Assembly: GCA_958430865.1 (NCBI GenBank)
Contig: CAUDNR010004600.1
Location: 1 to 64,000 of the forward strand
DNA: 64,000 nt
Direction: 5' to 3'
DNA from: Entrophospora sp. SA101
Taxonomy: Eukaryota; Glomeromycota; Glomeromycetes; Entrophosporales; Entrophosporaceae
Both the position numbers and the translations under genes were made by a program. Position 1 is the first letter of the stretch, and every line of letters begins with the position of its first letter. The notes beneath the pieces are model-generated. The model was not told the DNA's origin and did no database searches. It saw only the letters and a list, made by a program, of their open reading frames with translations. Shown in pieces: positions 32,373 to 42,650 of this stretch.

Positions 32373-34093
32373 TTTTTTAAAAAAAAAATGGAAATTACGA
32401 CGATCATAAACAGATAAAACTTGGTGTAATTTCTAAGAATTTAAATACATATTAATATGTAGACTCGATAAGTCGGTCATATGAGCTTACCCCACATGAC
32501 CGACTTATCGAGTTTACATATGTGCTGGTAAACTCAATGAGAAAAAAGTTTTCTCTGCAAAAGTAAAAAGTATTTAGGTTTCGCCGAAATCAGCTCAAAT
32601 GCTAAAGCCTACAGTTGTGTTATTATTACTAAAAACCATTTGCAATATTTGGGAATTAAGCCCTGAAGAATGGAATGACATTATTAGCAAAAATCGATAA
32701 AGTTTATTCACAAGCATGTTATTGGTGATGTTTTTATGCCATTTAGGAGAACTAGCTGTCAATGCAGGTTCTCAAGTGTAAGAAAGACTCGGCTTTTATC
32801 ATTTGAAAAGACCTGAGATTATGTCTGCTTGTAAAGAATGGAATAGTCGTTGAATTCACATGTTAATTTCTCAAACCTGCCATTTTGTAAAACATGTAAA
32901 ATTAGTCTTAATATTAATTATAATCATTTTAATTGTAATTTCCTCTCTAATCTAATCCTCTTTTATTATCACAAGCATTTGAAATAGACAAAGACAATTA
33001 ATCACCAATATTGAAAATCATCGCGGGAATACTAAAAGGAAACATTATAACGAGAACTATCTGGTGCGATGGTTATTTATTACGAGGATTATGGTTCTTT
33101 TGATAAAACTTTAGATTATGATGACAAACCCATTGGATGGAATTGCTTAACTAATTATTCGGTTTACTAATCCTCCAAAAAAACAAATGTTAGGAAATCG
33201 ATACCTGTAAATAAAATTTCTTAGAACAGAGCCAGTAATTTGTCCTTATGGGTTTATCTTAGAAAGAACAAGCATAAATACGTTGCGGTTGACATAAAGA
33301 CAATAATTTTTCACCCATTATATTTAAATAAAATAACAATAAAGAATACGCGAAACTTTTTGATTTAATAAAATATTAGTACATGAATTAGCAGCTTACG
33401 CAATTCCAACAGATAATGAGTATACAAAAAGAATTTGGGGAATGATTTGGATTACTATAATTAATAGCCATCTTGAATTCTTCAATACCATTTCTTTAGC
33501 GAAAGAAATGAGAGTTCTGATGGGAAATTGATTTTTAAAAACCTTCTTTCCATGTTCAGCGCCAGTTATATAAAAAATTGCTGTTTTTATTCCTATTTTT
33601 CAGAATAAATAAATCTGAATAATATCTTTATAACAACATATCAGATTGAATATCAAAAATATTAATTAATACAGCAGTTTTGAACTGAAGAATTATCTCA
33701 TGTGATCAAATTTTTTCTCACCGTCATTATTTTTGTATATATACCCAAAATCATTTAAAATCTCAACCAGTTTATAAATGAGAATTGAATGAAAACCATT
33801 TATTATTAAAAACAAAGTTCTGAACAGACAACAAGAAACCAAAAAAAGGAAGATGTACCCGAGAGATATTAGAGGAGCAGGTGACAATGTTACTCCATCA
33901 CATTAAAGTTAAAAAATTCTCACACTAAATATCGTTCTTTCTAAAATTTCAACAAAGATTTCTCAAAAAGTTCAAATGATGATCCATTTTAAGTTATATG
34001 TTTGTTTGCAATAAATCTTGAGTAACACAGATAACATCAAATTTTTATATAAAAACAGCCTGTCTCCATATATAATAATTGTCATTACAAAAC
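32373..34093. other. gene-poor region with decayed coding remnants
   Basis: Plus-strand pieces around 32620-32900 and 33010-33520 read partly like protein but are broken by many stops and frameshifts. An example is VHELAAYAIPTDNEYTKRIW near 33380, followed by GMIWITIINSHLEFF. No domain recognised. Probably an old gene or transposon remnant. Confidence 0.35.
32454..32521. repeat. 29-bp inverted repeat (CTCGATAAGTCGGTCAT core)
   Basis: Arms 32454-32482 and 32493-32521 match at 27 of 29 positions around a 10-bp spacer, giving a strong hairpin upstream of the SNRNP48 start. A related, more diverged arm pair occurs at about 48181-48266, so this is a dispersed small foldback family. Confidence 0.85.
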
Positions 34094-34456
34094 ATGAGTG
34101 AAAGATTCGTACCTTTAAGAATACCCTGTCCAGTAGTTGAATGTCAAAATCAGAATATCTACAATTGGGTCCATACAACAAATAGGTGCTGCATGGAAAT
34201 ATCCAACCGTGCTCATACCGGCTGTTCGACCGGCTCCATGGAAATATCCAATCGTGCTCATATTAAATGTACTGGTTGTTCGAATGTTGATCAGATGATG
34301 AATTGGCGTTTTTCTTGTCCTAATCACGCCGGAAATTATCAGTCAACGAGTCACCAATCTTTTGTAAATTCTTTGTCTGTTGCTCTTCGTATAGGAGATT
34401 ACAACGATGTAATGACTGAATTAGTTAAATATTTGATGGATAATAGGTGGAATTGA
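34094..34456 (+). CDS. small Cys/His-rich protein of unknown function
   Basis: 120 aa from the ATG at 34094. Cys pattern: C-P-V-V-E-C near the N-terminus, then CTGC and WRFSCPNH. The C-terminal part is helical (NSLSVALRIGDYNDVM). The spaced Cys/His pairs suggest one or two zinc-binding sites. A 45-bp segment is tandemly duplicated (units start at 34193 and 34238), giving MEISNRAH twice and an extra Cys-containing insert. I do not recognise the family by name. Single exon, no intron needed. Confidence 0.55.
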   Translation: MSERFVPLRIPCPVVECQNQNIYNWVHTTNRCCMEISNRAHTGCSTGSMEISNRAHIKCTGCSNVDQMMNWRFSCPNHAGNYQSTSHQSFVNSLSVALRIGDYNDVMTELVKYLMDNRWN

Positions 34457-35021
34457 CAACGGTAAATAACAAATATCACTCACTATAAAAACAAATTCAC
34501 AACCTGTTTTATTTATTTTGACTATCGCTAATCACAATTAAAATTTTACTATTAGTACAAGCTAATTAAATAAATCAAAATAATTTCTTATTTCTACATT
34601 TTCATTGCGTCAATAAAATAAATAAAATGGATATTATATTTATTGAACCAGAACCTATTATGAGTACTTACTATATATACATACGACGTCCACTATTAGA
34701 AACACATTAATATTAATTAATATGTGGAACAACAATCATGTTGAGTATTCTCCATTTGCAAAATTTTTGGTGGGAAAGCAAATTAAAAATAAAGAACCCA
34801 AAAAATTTGAGTTTCCATGCTTTCGTCATTCAGGGAAAAGCATAACAATCCTGAATATAGTTGGTTGCTTTTGGGAAGAAATTGTAAAGGTGATGGCAAC
34901 AGCACTTATAAAAAATATCTTGAAAGAAGTACACAGAGCTTTGTTTACAAAAAATTCTAAAAAATTTATCTATTTAACAATATAAAACTTCGATACTTCT
35001 ATAACTTATAAACTGTTTACC
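34457..35021. other. intergenic, one weak reading frame
   Basis: A plus-strand frame at 34722-34985 (87 codons, mixed composition, one hydrophobic patch) has no recognisable domain. Otherwise AT-rich DNA. Confidence 0.35.
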
Positions 35022-35563
35022 CTTCATAATTCACACATGAAACGTGTAATTTATTGTTATATATGAACTTTTCTGCAAGCATAGAACCATTGCCAAAATA
35101 ATATTTGAGACTTTTTATATTTTTGATGACTAACTCTTGAGGGGTTAAAGTTTTCAATTGTTCAATTTTCTGAGTTAATTTAATATTTTCTGCTTCTTGT
35201 TGTTTAATCTTATCCAATAATTCTTGTTTCTGCTTTTTGCTTCATTCTTCAGATTTTTTCCTGAAATTTAATTACTTCTTCCCTTTCGATATTTGATTCT
35301 CCTTTGGCAGTTTGATAACTCTCTTTCTAGTTCTCTAGTTTTATTTCTAGACGAGAACTAAAAGCTTGTGAAAGTAGTCCTTTATCAGAAAGTGGTTTAG
35401 CTGATTTGGCTTTTAAATGACTACAAAAGCACCTATTTCTGTTCTTCTTTAACCTATCACATTTTTCACAGCATGGGAGAGTGTCATTGTTGTAATCTCT
35501 TTTACATTCACTACAAATAAAAACTATGTCAGAGTAACCATCAGGAGTATTATGAGCTATCAT
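35022..35563 (-). pseudogene. zinc-finger/coiled-coil family member, frameshifted (copy A)
   Basis: Starts MIAHNTPDGYSDIVFICSEC at 35563. It contains a C-x2-C ... C-x2-C putative zinc-binding stretch (CSECKRDYNNDTLPCCEKC), then loses frame at about 35330. A Gln/Glu/Lys-rich coiled-coil follows (IKLTQKIEQLKTLTPQEL) and ends at 35022. The related copy at 41270-41736 shares the IVxYNT...DIAYIC / DDNTLPH block. Both look like broken members of a lineage-specific family. Confidence 0.5.
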
Positions 35564-35658
35564 TTGGTGAGTAGCAGGAGCAGTATCGAAATTGAAATCA
35601 TCAAAAACCTAGAAAACAAAAATTACATCAGAAAATACAACAATAACAATAAAAATAC

Positions 35659-36333
35659 TAGGGATGTTAATCAGTCCTTTTGGGACCAGGTCCTGAACAG
35701 TCCGGACTGGACTTTTTCAGGTCCAGTCCTGCCATTTGGGACTTAAAGTCCTAAAAGGTCCATGTGTAACCTTATGTTCTGATTTTGTTTGAACCTCAAA
35801 AATTCAGTATGACACAATAAGGTTTGAAAAAAGAGTCCAAAGCAAATAATTATTATTAGAAGGTACTTTGATGCACCACCAGAAGAAATTGAATGTTTGG
35901 ATTGGTATGCATCAAGAATAAAAGATCCTAATTATATAACTCTGTCACATATGGCAAAAGATTTTTTTCAATACAAGCCACAAGTGTGTCAAGTGAGCAA
36001 ATGTTTTTAGCATTGCCAAACATATATTAAATCCAATTCGAAATAGGTTGGATTTAGAAAAAGCACAAGCAAGTCTATATGTAAAGAGCTGGATTGAAGC
36101 AGAAATTGTTTCAATTTAATTTTGGTTTTTTTATTTTGTTCGTTTTTGTGTGTATATATATATTTTTTATAATAATAAAATAACAAGTTTTTTTAGTTTC
36201 AATAATAATATGTTTAAAAAAACTTGGGACTTTTTAGGACTTTAAGTCCCAGGACTTAGTCCAGTCCAGTCCCAAGATAGGACTGCCAGTCCCAGGACTG
36301 TCCTGAACTGTTTAGGACCAATTAACATCTCTA
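35659..36333. mobile_element. hAT element remnant with dimerisation-domain pseudogene
   Basis: Ends TAGGGATGTTAATCAGTCC (35659) and, inverted, TAGAGATGTTAATTGGTCC (36333). Subterminal regions hold many inverted GGACT/AGTCC motifs. Inside at 35862-36110 (plus) is a decayed hAT C-terminal dimerisation domain: WYASRIKDPNYITLSHMAKD followed in other frames by SNSK-, V(K/R)SWIE-like pieces. No clean 8-bp target duplication was found. The transposase is inactive. Confidence 0.7.
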
Positions 36334-36415
36334 GTTTTCATATTCTTGGGGATTTGTCATGAGAAAGAGTTACATATTTTATTATAGTTGCATATATAGA
36401 TATATTTTAATGCAT

Positions 36416-37440
36416 TCATCTTGGTTTTGTACAAGTAATATCTTTGAATTCATCTCTAACAAATGGGCGAATATTCTGGTAAAGATATTCTTGCCTTTTG
36501 TAATCCAAAGGAGATGGTGTTAACACTAAAATAGACAAAGCTCTAATTTCTTCAAAGATATCTGCTTTCTTGGTTTTCAATAAATTGAATTCAGTAAAAG
36601 GTCCATTAGCAACTTTTTGAACTTTCACTGTACCAAAATTAGATGCTTCAAAAAGAAAATGTTGATACTTCTGGATACTTGATAATAAATTCCCAAAATT
36701 GCTTTAATATCTAAATATTGAAAATCTTTTCCACCTTTATAACACTGAGCTTTATTTAATCCTGCTGGACTAGACTTTTTTATTACCTCAACCACATGAC
36801 CCAGACAATCTACTCTGGTTCTTCTGTAGAGTTTTTTAATCATCCCAAAATTACCATCACATTTGAATTTGGTATGTCCAGGAATCATGAAATTCAATTC
36901 AATACTTTTGTAATAGCCACAAATTACTAAATATATGTAAAACCAAATGGTGGTGTTATTTTTATTCTGTCCTACAGCATTATCACAAGTAATCTTTAAA
37001 TGCTTTTCACCTTTATTCAATTTTTTAATTACATCAAAAATCATGCTAAGAGTTCCATTGGGTCCTTTTCCTATAATTTCATCTTCATTAAGAACATAAT
37101 TATTTTGTTCCCTTACTGCTTCATCTTGAAAACCAAATAAATGAACTTTACATGGACTAAGATAATAAAGTTTACTTACTTGTTGATCTAAATGTGATAC
37201 ATGAACATTTTGGGCTCAATCATAACTATAATGAGTAGTAGCATCAATACTGCAATATAATGTTTTACCTTTGGAATAACATTGATCAACTAGTTTTCTT
37301 TGTTCTTCTGCTAATTTGGTATTCTTATTATAATAATTTCTTTCTAATTTGGCCTTGAATAGATGTTCTTTAAATCTTTTGAGCAAATCTTTAGCTTCTT
37401 CCTCTTGGTGAGCATTATAATGTAAACCACCTCTAAAATG
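36416..37440 (-). pseudogene. DUF7869-type transposase-like protein, broken
   Basis: Reads from about 37440 down to 36416. Segments include HYNAHQEEEAKDLLKRFKEH, CSIDATTHYSYD, an in-frame TGA (expected Trp before AQNVHVSHLDQQ), then the conserved core ITCDNAVGQNKNN, FMIPGHTKFKCDGNFGMIKK and YRRTRVDC. A frameshift at about 36680 separates the core from the C-terminus (KVQKVANGPFTEFN to the stop at 36416). The ADN/CDN-x-GGQNKNN, GHTKF and RRTRV motifs are those of DUF7869 proteins, spread with transposon-like genes in fungi and other eukaryotes. The N-terminus is cut by the element at 37447. Confidence 0.7.
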
Positions 37441-37446
37441 CTGACA

Positions 37447-38100
37447 AGCAGGGCTGGAAATAGTACTTTAAAAATCCGGATTTTCCTTTTAAAATTTTTA
37501 ACTTCTGGAAAAAAAAAGAGTTGCTGGATATTTTTCCTTTTTATTTTTTTTCTTGTCCATATTCATAAAAAAAATTACCAAAATTTAATATATATATGCC
37601 ATTACTTCAATATTTTAGAAAAGAACAGCCAGAATCACAATTTTTATCTTTTGAATTTTCAGAAGAAAAGTATTGACTCAATTAATATCTATTTCAAAAT
37701 ATATATTTACATGTTTTATTTTCCCTTATTCAAAAAATAAATTATAAATAAATAATTAGTATAGAACAAGAAGAATTAGATAATTTGACTATATACTGAA
37801 ATTTGGGATAAAACATTTATAGATGAAACAAATATTGTTGAATCAGATATAGAAGATTTAGATGATTTGACAATTCAAGGTTCAGGTGATGATGATACTT
37901 CAAAAAATCAAATGAAAAAAGAAAAGACAGTGAATTAAGTGTAACCATGTTAAAATGTCAAATAAAAAAGTGCATTTTAAAAAATCAGGAGGAAGTTCTC
38001 AGTATGAATGGTTAAAATATGATGCAGCAACAAAGAGAATGTTTTGCACCATTTGTAAAGCACATGGAGAAAAAATCAATTTGAGGAAATGGTATATAAT
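37447..38100 (+). mobile_element. hAT-like element, 5' part with TTF-type zinc finger remnant
   Basis: CAGGGCTGGAAATAGTACTT at 37448 is a typical hAT end. At 37960-38095 (plus) the sequence encodes KSGGSSQYEWLKYDAATKRM then FCTICKAHGEKINLRKW, the TTF-type zinc finger found at the N-terminus of many hAT transposases. Stops at about 37937 and the absence of a catalytic region indicate a truncated copy. Target site duplication not determined. Confidence 0.6.
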
Positions 38101-38162
38101 TAATTAATTTTGAATTTTGCAATTATTAATTTACTAATGTTAAAATGTTAATATTTAGGATT

Positions 38163-38292
38163 TTTGTATGTGAAAATGAAATTATGTGAATTCGCAATTC
38201 ACATATGTGAAATTCAAATTTACATACGTGAAATTCAAATTAGCCAATCAGAATTTCACCCCACTCCATAATATTTCAATTTCACATACAAC
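38163..38292. mobile_element. small MITE with TTGTATGTGAAA ends
   Basis: About 130 bp; left TTGTATGTGAAAATGAAATT and inverted right end TTGTATGTGAAATTGAAATA. The interior has direct repeats of ACRTATGTGAAATTCAAATT. No coding capacity. Confidence 0.65.
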
Positions 38293-38890
38293 AGAATCAT
38301 GAAAAAATGCCTATTATTATTTTAATGAAGACGAATTGACCAATGATCATAGCCACATCATTTGGAAGATTGTAATATTTGAAAGGTTGTAATTGTAATA
38401 TTAAAAAAGACTCGTATTTCCAACTGAAAAGAATACAGGTGATTATTATATTTGCTGGAAAAATCATCGAGCTGTTGGTTAGAGCTCGGATCCGAATATG
38501 AATATTGGACACTTACTACTACCCACCCATAGCAAACCGGACAACCAATCCGCTTAAATAATTACATCTAATGGACTCATTTTCTTATGGTCCTCTACCT
38601 TTTTGTTTGTGCATGTATTAGTAGTTATTATTGCATAATAATGTATATCATAGATTATTTAAATTGAACCTTGATGTTTCTGTAAAAAACTTCTGTATAA
38701 ATATTATTTAGAATCATAATTGTTTCTCATAAAGGGCTAATCGATGTAAGTAATGGGTTTGGATGAATCAATATATATAATGAACAAATGCACTATGGTT
38801 TCCCATATTAGTTATAAATATTTATCTGAGATGCTTACACTTTGCTCATTTTGTCACCACGATCGTTAAATGTTGAATTTCCAGCTGATA
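38293..38890. other. intergenic, nothing recognised
   Basis: AT-rich, with a weak minus-strand frame at 38297-38512 rich in Ile/Phe that lacks any domain. Confidence 0.4.
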
Positions 38891-39800
38891 AAATTTGAGG
38901 ACCTCATTTGATAATATTACAAATCCCATTCTTCAACATGACTTTTTGATCTTATATTCAAAAAGCCCGCAATCATTCAAATCAAATGACAGCAATAATC
39001 TAGCAACTCCATCATCATCAACATCAACATCATCACCACCACCATCATCATCAACATCAAAAATCACTCATAATGATGAGAATTGTGATCACAATGATCA
39101 AATAAATAACAACGTTAAATATACAGTAGAAGATATCTTTTATGGATCTGATCTTGAGATTGAGGAAGAAAGAGATCATTTTCTAAAGATATCAAAATTT
39201 GTGATGATAATAAAGATGATAATAATAACAACAAAGAAGATGGTAGTGATGGTAGACATGATAATATGATGGTGATAATAGCAGATAATGACAAGAAAAA
39301 AAACCAAATTTATAAGAAAACTAGTCAACCAGCACCACCAATAAAAAAAAACAGAAAAGAAAATATAACAAAAAGCCTCCTAATTCCACTGTCACAACTG
39401 TCACTTCCACTTCATCACAATCTGATAGGAAAAAAATTATTTTCAAATGTAGAGTTCCTGGGTGAAAAGATATTCAGCTCATCAGCAACTGTAGTAGACA
39501 CTAATGTTAAAGCATCCAGAAGAAGATATTGGTGACAATGACAAAGATAACAACAGAAATGACAACAACAAATACAAAGACAACAATAAAAACAACAATA
39601 ACAATAATAAAAAGAGAATTAGGAAAATAAAATAATCATAACTACAAAAATTTTTCTCTTAATGCCAAAGCATTTGAAATAATCCTCAAGACTCCTAAAT
39701 TGTGGGGCGGAATATTAGTACTCATCCCAACGGCAATACCACTGGAGCCATTTAATAATAAATTAAGACTTCAAAAATTTAGTATCTTGAGCCATCATAA
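38891..39800 (+). pseudogene. low-complexity reading frame, frameshifted, unknown
   Basis: A plus-strand frame without an ATG (from 38895) reads Asn/Ser/Thr-rich protein with poly-Ser/Pro, then an acidic stretch (VEDIFYGSDLEIEEERDHF). At about 39190 the protein-like composition moves to another frame (DDNKDDNNNNKEDGSDGRHD) that joins the frame 39266-39535. A last open stretch near 39658-39790 reads [20 protein letters not shown]. Either a multi-exon gene with low-complexity parts or a decayed one. No domain. Confidence 0.35.
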
Positions 39801-39912
39801 TTTACACAAATTTAATTTTTTTATTAATATAGTTGTTGGGAGAATGAAGATTATCAGTTGATTTTAATAATTTTATTCTTTTTTAAAAGAAAAATAATTG
39901 GTGAATTTACTA

Positions 39913-40521
39913 CTAATGTAATAATTTATTAGCAGTATCATTAAAAAGAATCAATTCACAATTATCTCCTCCTTGTGAAACTTTCATCAGGATCAAAGGC
40001 ATTGGTGATGTTTGAAACCTTGAGATAGAATTTTTACTGAATCCAGATTTTGATGATAATATACCAATTGTATTTAAGGATTCATGACATAAAGTTCCCT
40101 CAAATTCTCTGACTGAACTTGATTTACATGATTGAGATAAATTTTTACATTGCCCTATTATATTAAACTTCTTATTTTCTGGTAAGAACCATTGGCCACG
40201 TAAATCTATACCTTTATCACCAGCTCCACCTACACGTCTTGAAACAATACCAAAAACATTTTCTAAACATTTAACTGTCTCATATTCATAAATAGTCCCT
40301 TTGTAAACCGTTCCTTTATGAATTTTGTTGTCTCCTTCTGCTGACTCAAATGATTTTATATAACTGTTTAAATCGTGATGTTTACCTAATCTTGATATTC
40401 TTTTTATTGGTTGTTGTTGTTGTAATTTTAAAACCTTAGGAACTATGAGTCTTTTTTTTTGATTTCTTTTGTAAGTTGAACAAGTTGAAAAAAAGAACCT
40501 TTTAATAATAAAATTAAACAT
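39913..40521 (-). CDS. RRG7: RRG7-like mitochondrial nuclease-fold protein (DUF2034)
   Basis: 202 aa from ATG 40521. In yeast, Rrg7 is needed for respiratory growth and is mitochondrial; its fold is that of Mrr-like PD-(D/E)xK nucleases. The start is chosen because it gives a basic, Phe/Ser-rich presequence (MFNFIIKRFFFSTCSTYKRN). The nuclease-like core reads YEYETVKCLENVFG, then RRVGGAGDKGIDLRGQW and IIGQCKNLSQSCKSSSVREF, matching the (D/E)...GID(L/V)...QxK pattern. Upstream in-frame TTG codons are not preferred. Single exon. It is head-to-head with a truncated F-box gene 81 bp away. Confidence 0.8.
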   Translation of the reverse strand: MFNFIIKRFFFSTCSTYKRNQKKRLIVPKVLKLQQQQPIKRISRLGKHHDLNSYIKSFESAEGDNKIHKGTVYKGTIYEYETVKCLENVFGIVSRRVGGAGDKGIDLRGQWFLPENKKFNIIGQCKNLSQSCKSSSVREFEGTLCHESLNTIGILSSKSGFSKNSISRFQTSPMPLILMKVSQGGDNCELILFNDTANKLLH

Positions 40522-40602
40522 TTTTGTGATTTTTTTAGGATCGTCGTTACACAAGTAAAATGAGAATTTTCACAATTTTCCTTTTTTCCTTCTATATTAA
40601 AG

Positions 40603-40749
40603 ATGGATTCTTATAATTTACCACCGGAACTTTTGATATCAGTATTCAAATATTTTGGAGATGATTATAACACACTATATTCTTGTATTTTAGTAAATAA
40701 ACAATGGAATAATATCAATATTCCCACTTTATGGAGAAATCCCTTTTAA
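40603..40749 (+). pseudogene. F-box gene 5' end, truncated by the TIR element
   Basis: Frame from ATG 40603: MDSYNLPPELLISVFKYFG, then DDYNTLYSCILVNKQW and ILVN/IPTLWRNPF, a clean F-box as in the large Rhizophagus F-box family. The frame stops exactly where the TIR-element end begins (40751), so the rest of the gene has been replaced. Confidence 0.8.
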
Positions 40750-40750
40750 T

Positions 40751-40818
40751 TGGGGCATGCTGCAACAAAACCAGGCAAAGTGAACATGGGTGTTCCCAAT
40801 GATTTCAGGGATCAAAAT
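40751..40818 (+). repeat. TIR-element left end (copy at F-box gene)
   Basis: TGGGGCATGCTGCAACAAAA at 40751, then CCAGGCAAAGTGAACATGGG, and TTTCAGGGATCAAA by 40817. It matches the 17392 end at about 80% or better. The preceding dinucleotide is AT. A convincing partner end in inverted orientation is only at 54118. Confidence 0.75.
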
Positions 40819-40945
40819 TTAGTCATTTGTAATATGATTATATAATTAACAGTTTTATAATATCCCATTTGTTACCTTAAGTGATAGATAGAATTATCCC
40901 TATATAAAAATAATTAATATGAAGTTAATTTACATCAGGTCTACC

Positions 40946-41269
40946 ATGGAACCCAAGAATTATAGCACCATTAGAAGTATTTTGAAGAAAGAGCAAGGTG
41001 AAAAAATTGCACCTTATGTTTTCAAAATAAATGATATTCAGACACTGGAAGCTTATCTAAGGAAAGAAAGGATTATTTATGAAATTTACCAAGAAGAAAG
41101 AAAAATAATAAATGTTAGAAAAAGAAAGCATCATGATGGTGAATCATTACTCAATAAATTTCAATTTATACAGAATTTCTTTAAACTACTTTTTTATTTT
41201 CAATCAAGATCATCTCTTTGTTTTTTTAACTTCAATTTGAGCAACTTGTTGGTTCTATTGTTTCATTAA
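40946..41269 (+). CDS. small basic conserved protein of the TIR element, diverged copy
   Basis: The homologue of 17570-17809 starts at ATG 40946 (MEPKNYSTIRSILKKEQGE). An upstream in-frame ATG at 40919 adds 9 residues and is probably not used, because the other copies lack it. Similarity runs about 70 residues to RKRKHHDGES; the C-terminal tail after that (QFIQNFFKLLFYFQ...) is unrelated and hydrophobic, so the true 3' end has probably been lost. Same TATA-containing leader as the other copy. Confidence 0.5.
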   Translation: MEPKNYSTIRSILKKEQGEKIAPYVFKINDIQTLEAYLRKERIIYEIYQEERKIINVRKRKHHDGESLLNKFQFIQNFFKLLFYFQSRSSLCFFNFNLSNLLVLLFH

Positions 41270-41740
41270 TCATTCAACCTTGCTTTCAAGTCTTTTAATT
41301 TTATCTAATAATTCTTGTCTTTGCTTATTATGTCAATTCTTTGAAACTTCTAAGGCTTCCAAATGAGTACTGATTTCTTCCTTAGCACTGGATGATTGCT
41401 GTTTTAAGTCTTTATTCTGCTGTTCCAATAACTTTGTGCCATTATTTCTGTTATGATTGGGGTTTTGGCTGGTTCATCTTTCATAATTCTACCACAATCA
41501 CCTCAATGTGGCAAAGTATTATCATCAAGAGCTTTTTTATACTCAACACAAATATAAGCAATGTCATTGTAATCATTATTGCTTGTATTGTAAGATACTA
41601 TTTTGTAAGTAGCAGTTAAACTCCTTTCTCTTTCAAAAGGACAGAAATTACAATGCCATTTATCTCCTCTCCTCAGCTCATTAACTTGGTATTCTAATTT
41701 CATGCTATTTATTCTTTTGCAAGATATAGGTTTCAAATTT
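41270..41740 (-). pseudogene. zinc-finger/coiled-coil family member, frameshifted (copy B)
   Basis: From 41736: MKPISCKRINSMKLEYQVNE, WHCNFCPFERE, then YKIVSYNTSNNDYNDIAYIC and KKALDDNTLPH followed by a stop and GDCGRIMKDEPAKTP. A further coil-forming piece continues to about 41270 in another frame (KLLEQQNKDLKQQSSSAKEE). It is a paralogue of copy A at 35022-35563. Confidence 0.5.
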
Positions 41741-41865
41741 TTCTCAAGTTATTTCTTTTACTTGGCTAACTTTGTTCTTTACTTTGTTAGTTAGGAGTTT
41801 AAATTTGTTTTCTTTCTTTGGTAAAACTGGTAGTCTTGAAGCTGCTTGTCTGTCAAATATTTCTG

Positions 41866-42174
41866 TCATGCCACAATTTTTTCCAACAACTCTATTCGCC
41901 TAGAAGCTTTTTCTAAGTTGACATCTTTTTCTTTGTTTTGCCTTATTCTCCACTGTCTAGCCAATTCGAGAGCATATAAATGACATTCAGATGTTTCCTC
42001 CTCTAATTCTAATGCTTCTTCTAATTCTTTAATCTGTTCCTCCTTTTCTTTTAACTTTTCTTCATATTCCTGCTTTTGTTCAAACTTTTGGAAATTTAAA
42101 TCACTGATTTTTGACCAACTTCCTGCATATTCTGAAGCTAAGTCATTTGAATAATCAATAAACCCTTCTAACAT
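41866..42174 (-). CDS. coiled-coil protein fragment
   Basis: 102 codons, Glu/Lys/Gln-rich heptads (YEEKLKEKEEQIKELEEALE) flanked by LNFQKFEQ and a Cys/His pair (SECHLYALELARQW). It probably belongs to the same broken gene as copy B, being upstream of it on the same strand. Function unknown. Confidence 0.4.
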   Translation of the reverse strand: MLEGFIDYSNDLASEYAGSWSKISDLNFQKFEQKQEYEEKLKEKEEQIKELEEALELEEETSECHLYALELARQWRIRQNKEKDVNLEKASRRIELLEKIVA

Positions 42175-42306
42175 CTCTTCGATGGTAATGTTATCAAATC
42201 AAATTCTTTTACAGTTTTTAGCTCATTCTCTGGATCTACAGACATTCGCAACTTACCTTCATCCATTCATTTCTTATTTAACTTCTAGTATCCAGATAAA
42301 AGGGGT

Positions 42307-42557
42307 CTGGTACGTTTCCCCGACAGGACATTTCTCCGACAAGATTTTGTTAACTATATTTAATATTAATTGGCTAATAAATGGCCTAACCGACTTAAAC
42401 AGCTTAGTCGCCTAATGAATGGGTTAATAGACTTAAATGGTTTGATAAACTTAGCCAGCTATGGCATGACAAGGAAACAAATAAATATTGTAATACAAAA
42501 TGTATTTGTTGGGGAAATGTCTAGTTGGGGAAACGTCCTGTCGAGGAAACGTCTAGG
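42307..42557. mobile_element. MITE with GGGGAAACGTC motifs at both ends
   Basis: The left end has GGTACGTTTCCCCGACAGGA and CATTTCTCCGACAAG. The right end has GGGGAAATGTCTAGTTGGGG and AAACGTCCTGTCGAGGAAAC as the inverted counterpart. About 250 bp, no coding capacity. The interior contains degenerate TTAAATGG/GACTTAA units. Confidence 0.65.
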
Positions 42558-42563
42558 TACCGT

Positions 42564-42650
42564 GGTGTATTGATCAGAAAGAATTGTTATCACATATAAT
42601 AATAACAACTAATTTGATTGTCACGTAACAATTCTTTCTGGTTGTACACC
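42564..42650. repeat. 87-bp foldback repeat
   Basis: Imperfect 25-26-bp arms starting GGTGTAT/GGTGTAC, with a 15-bp perfect core CAGAAAGAATTGTTA on both sides. It directly abuts the preceding MITE. Confidence 0.8.
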
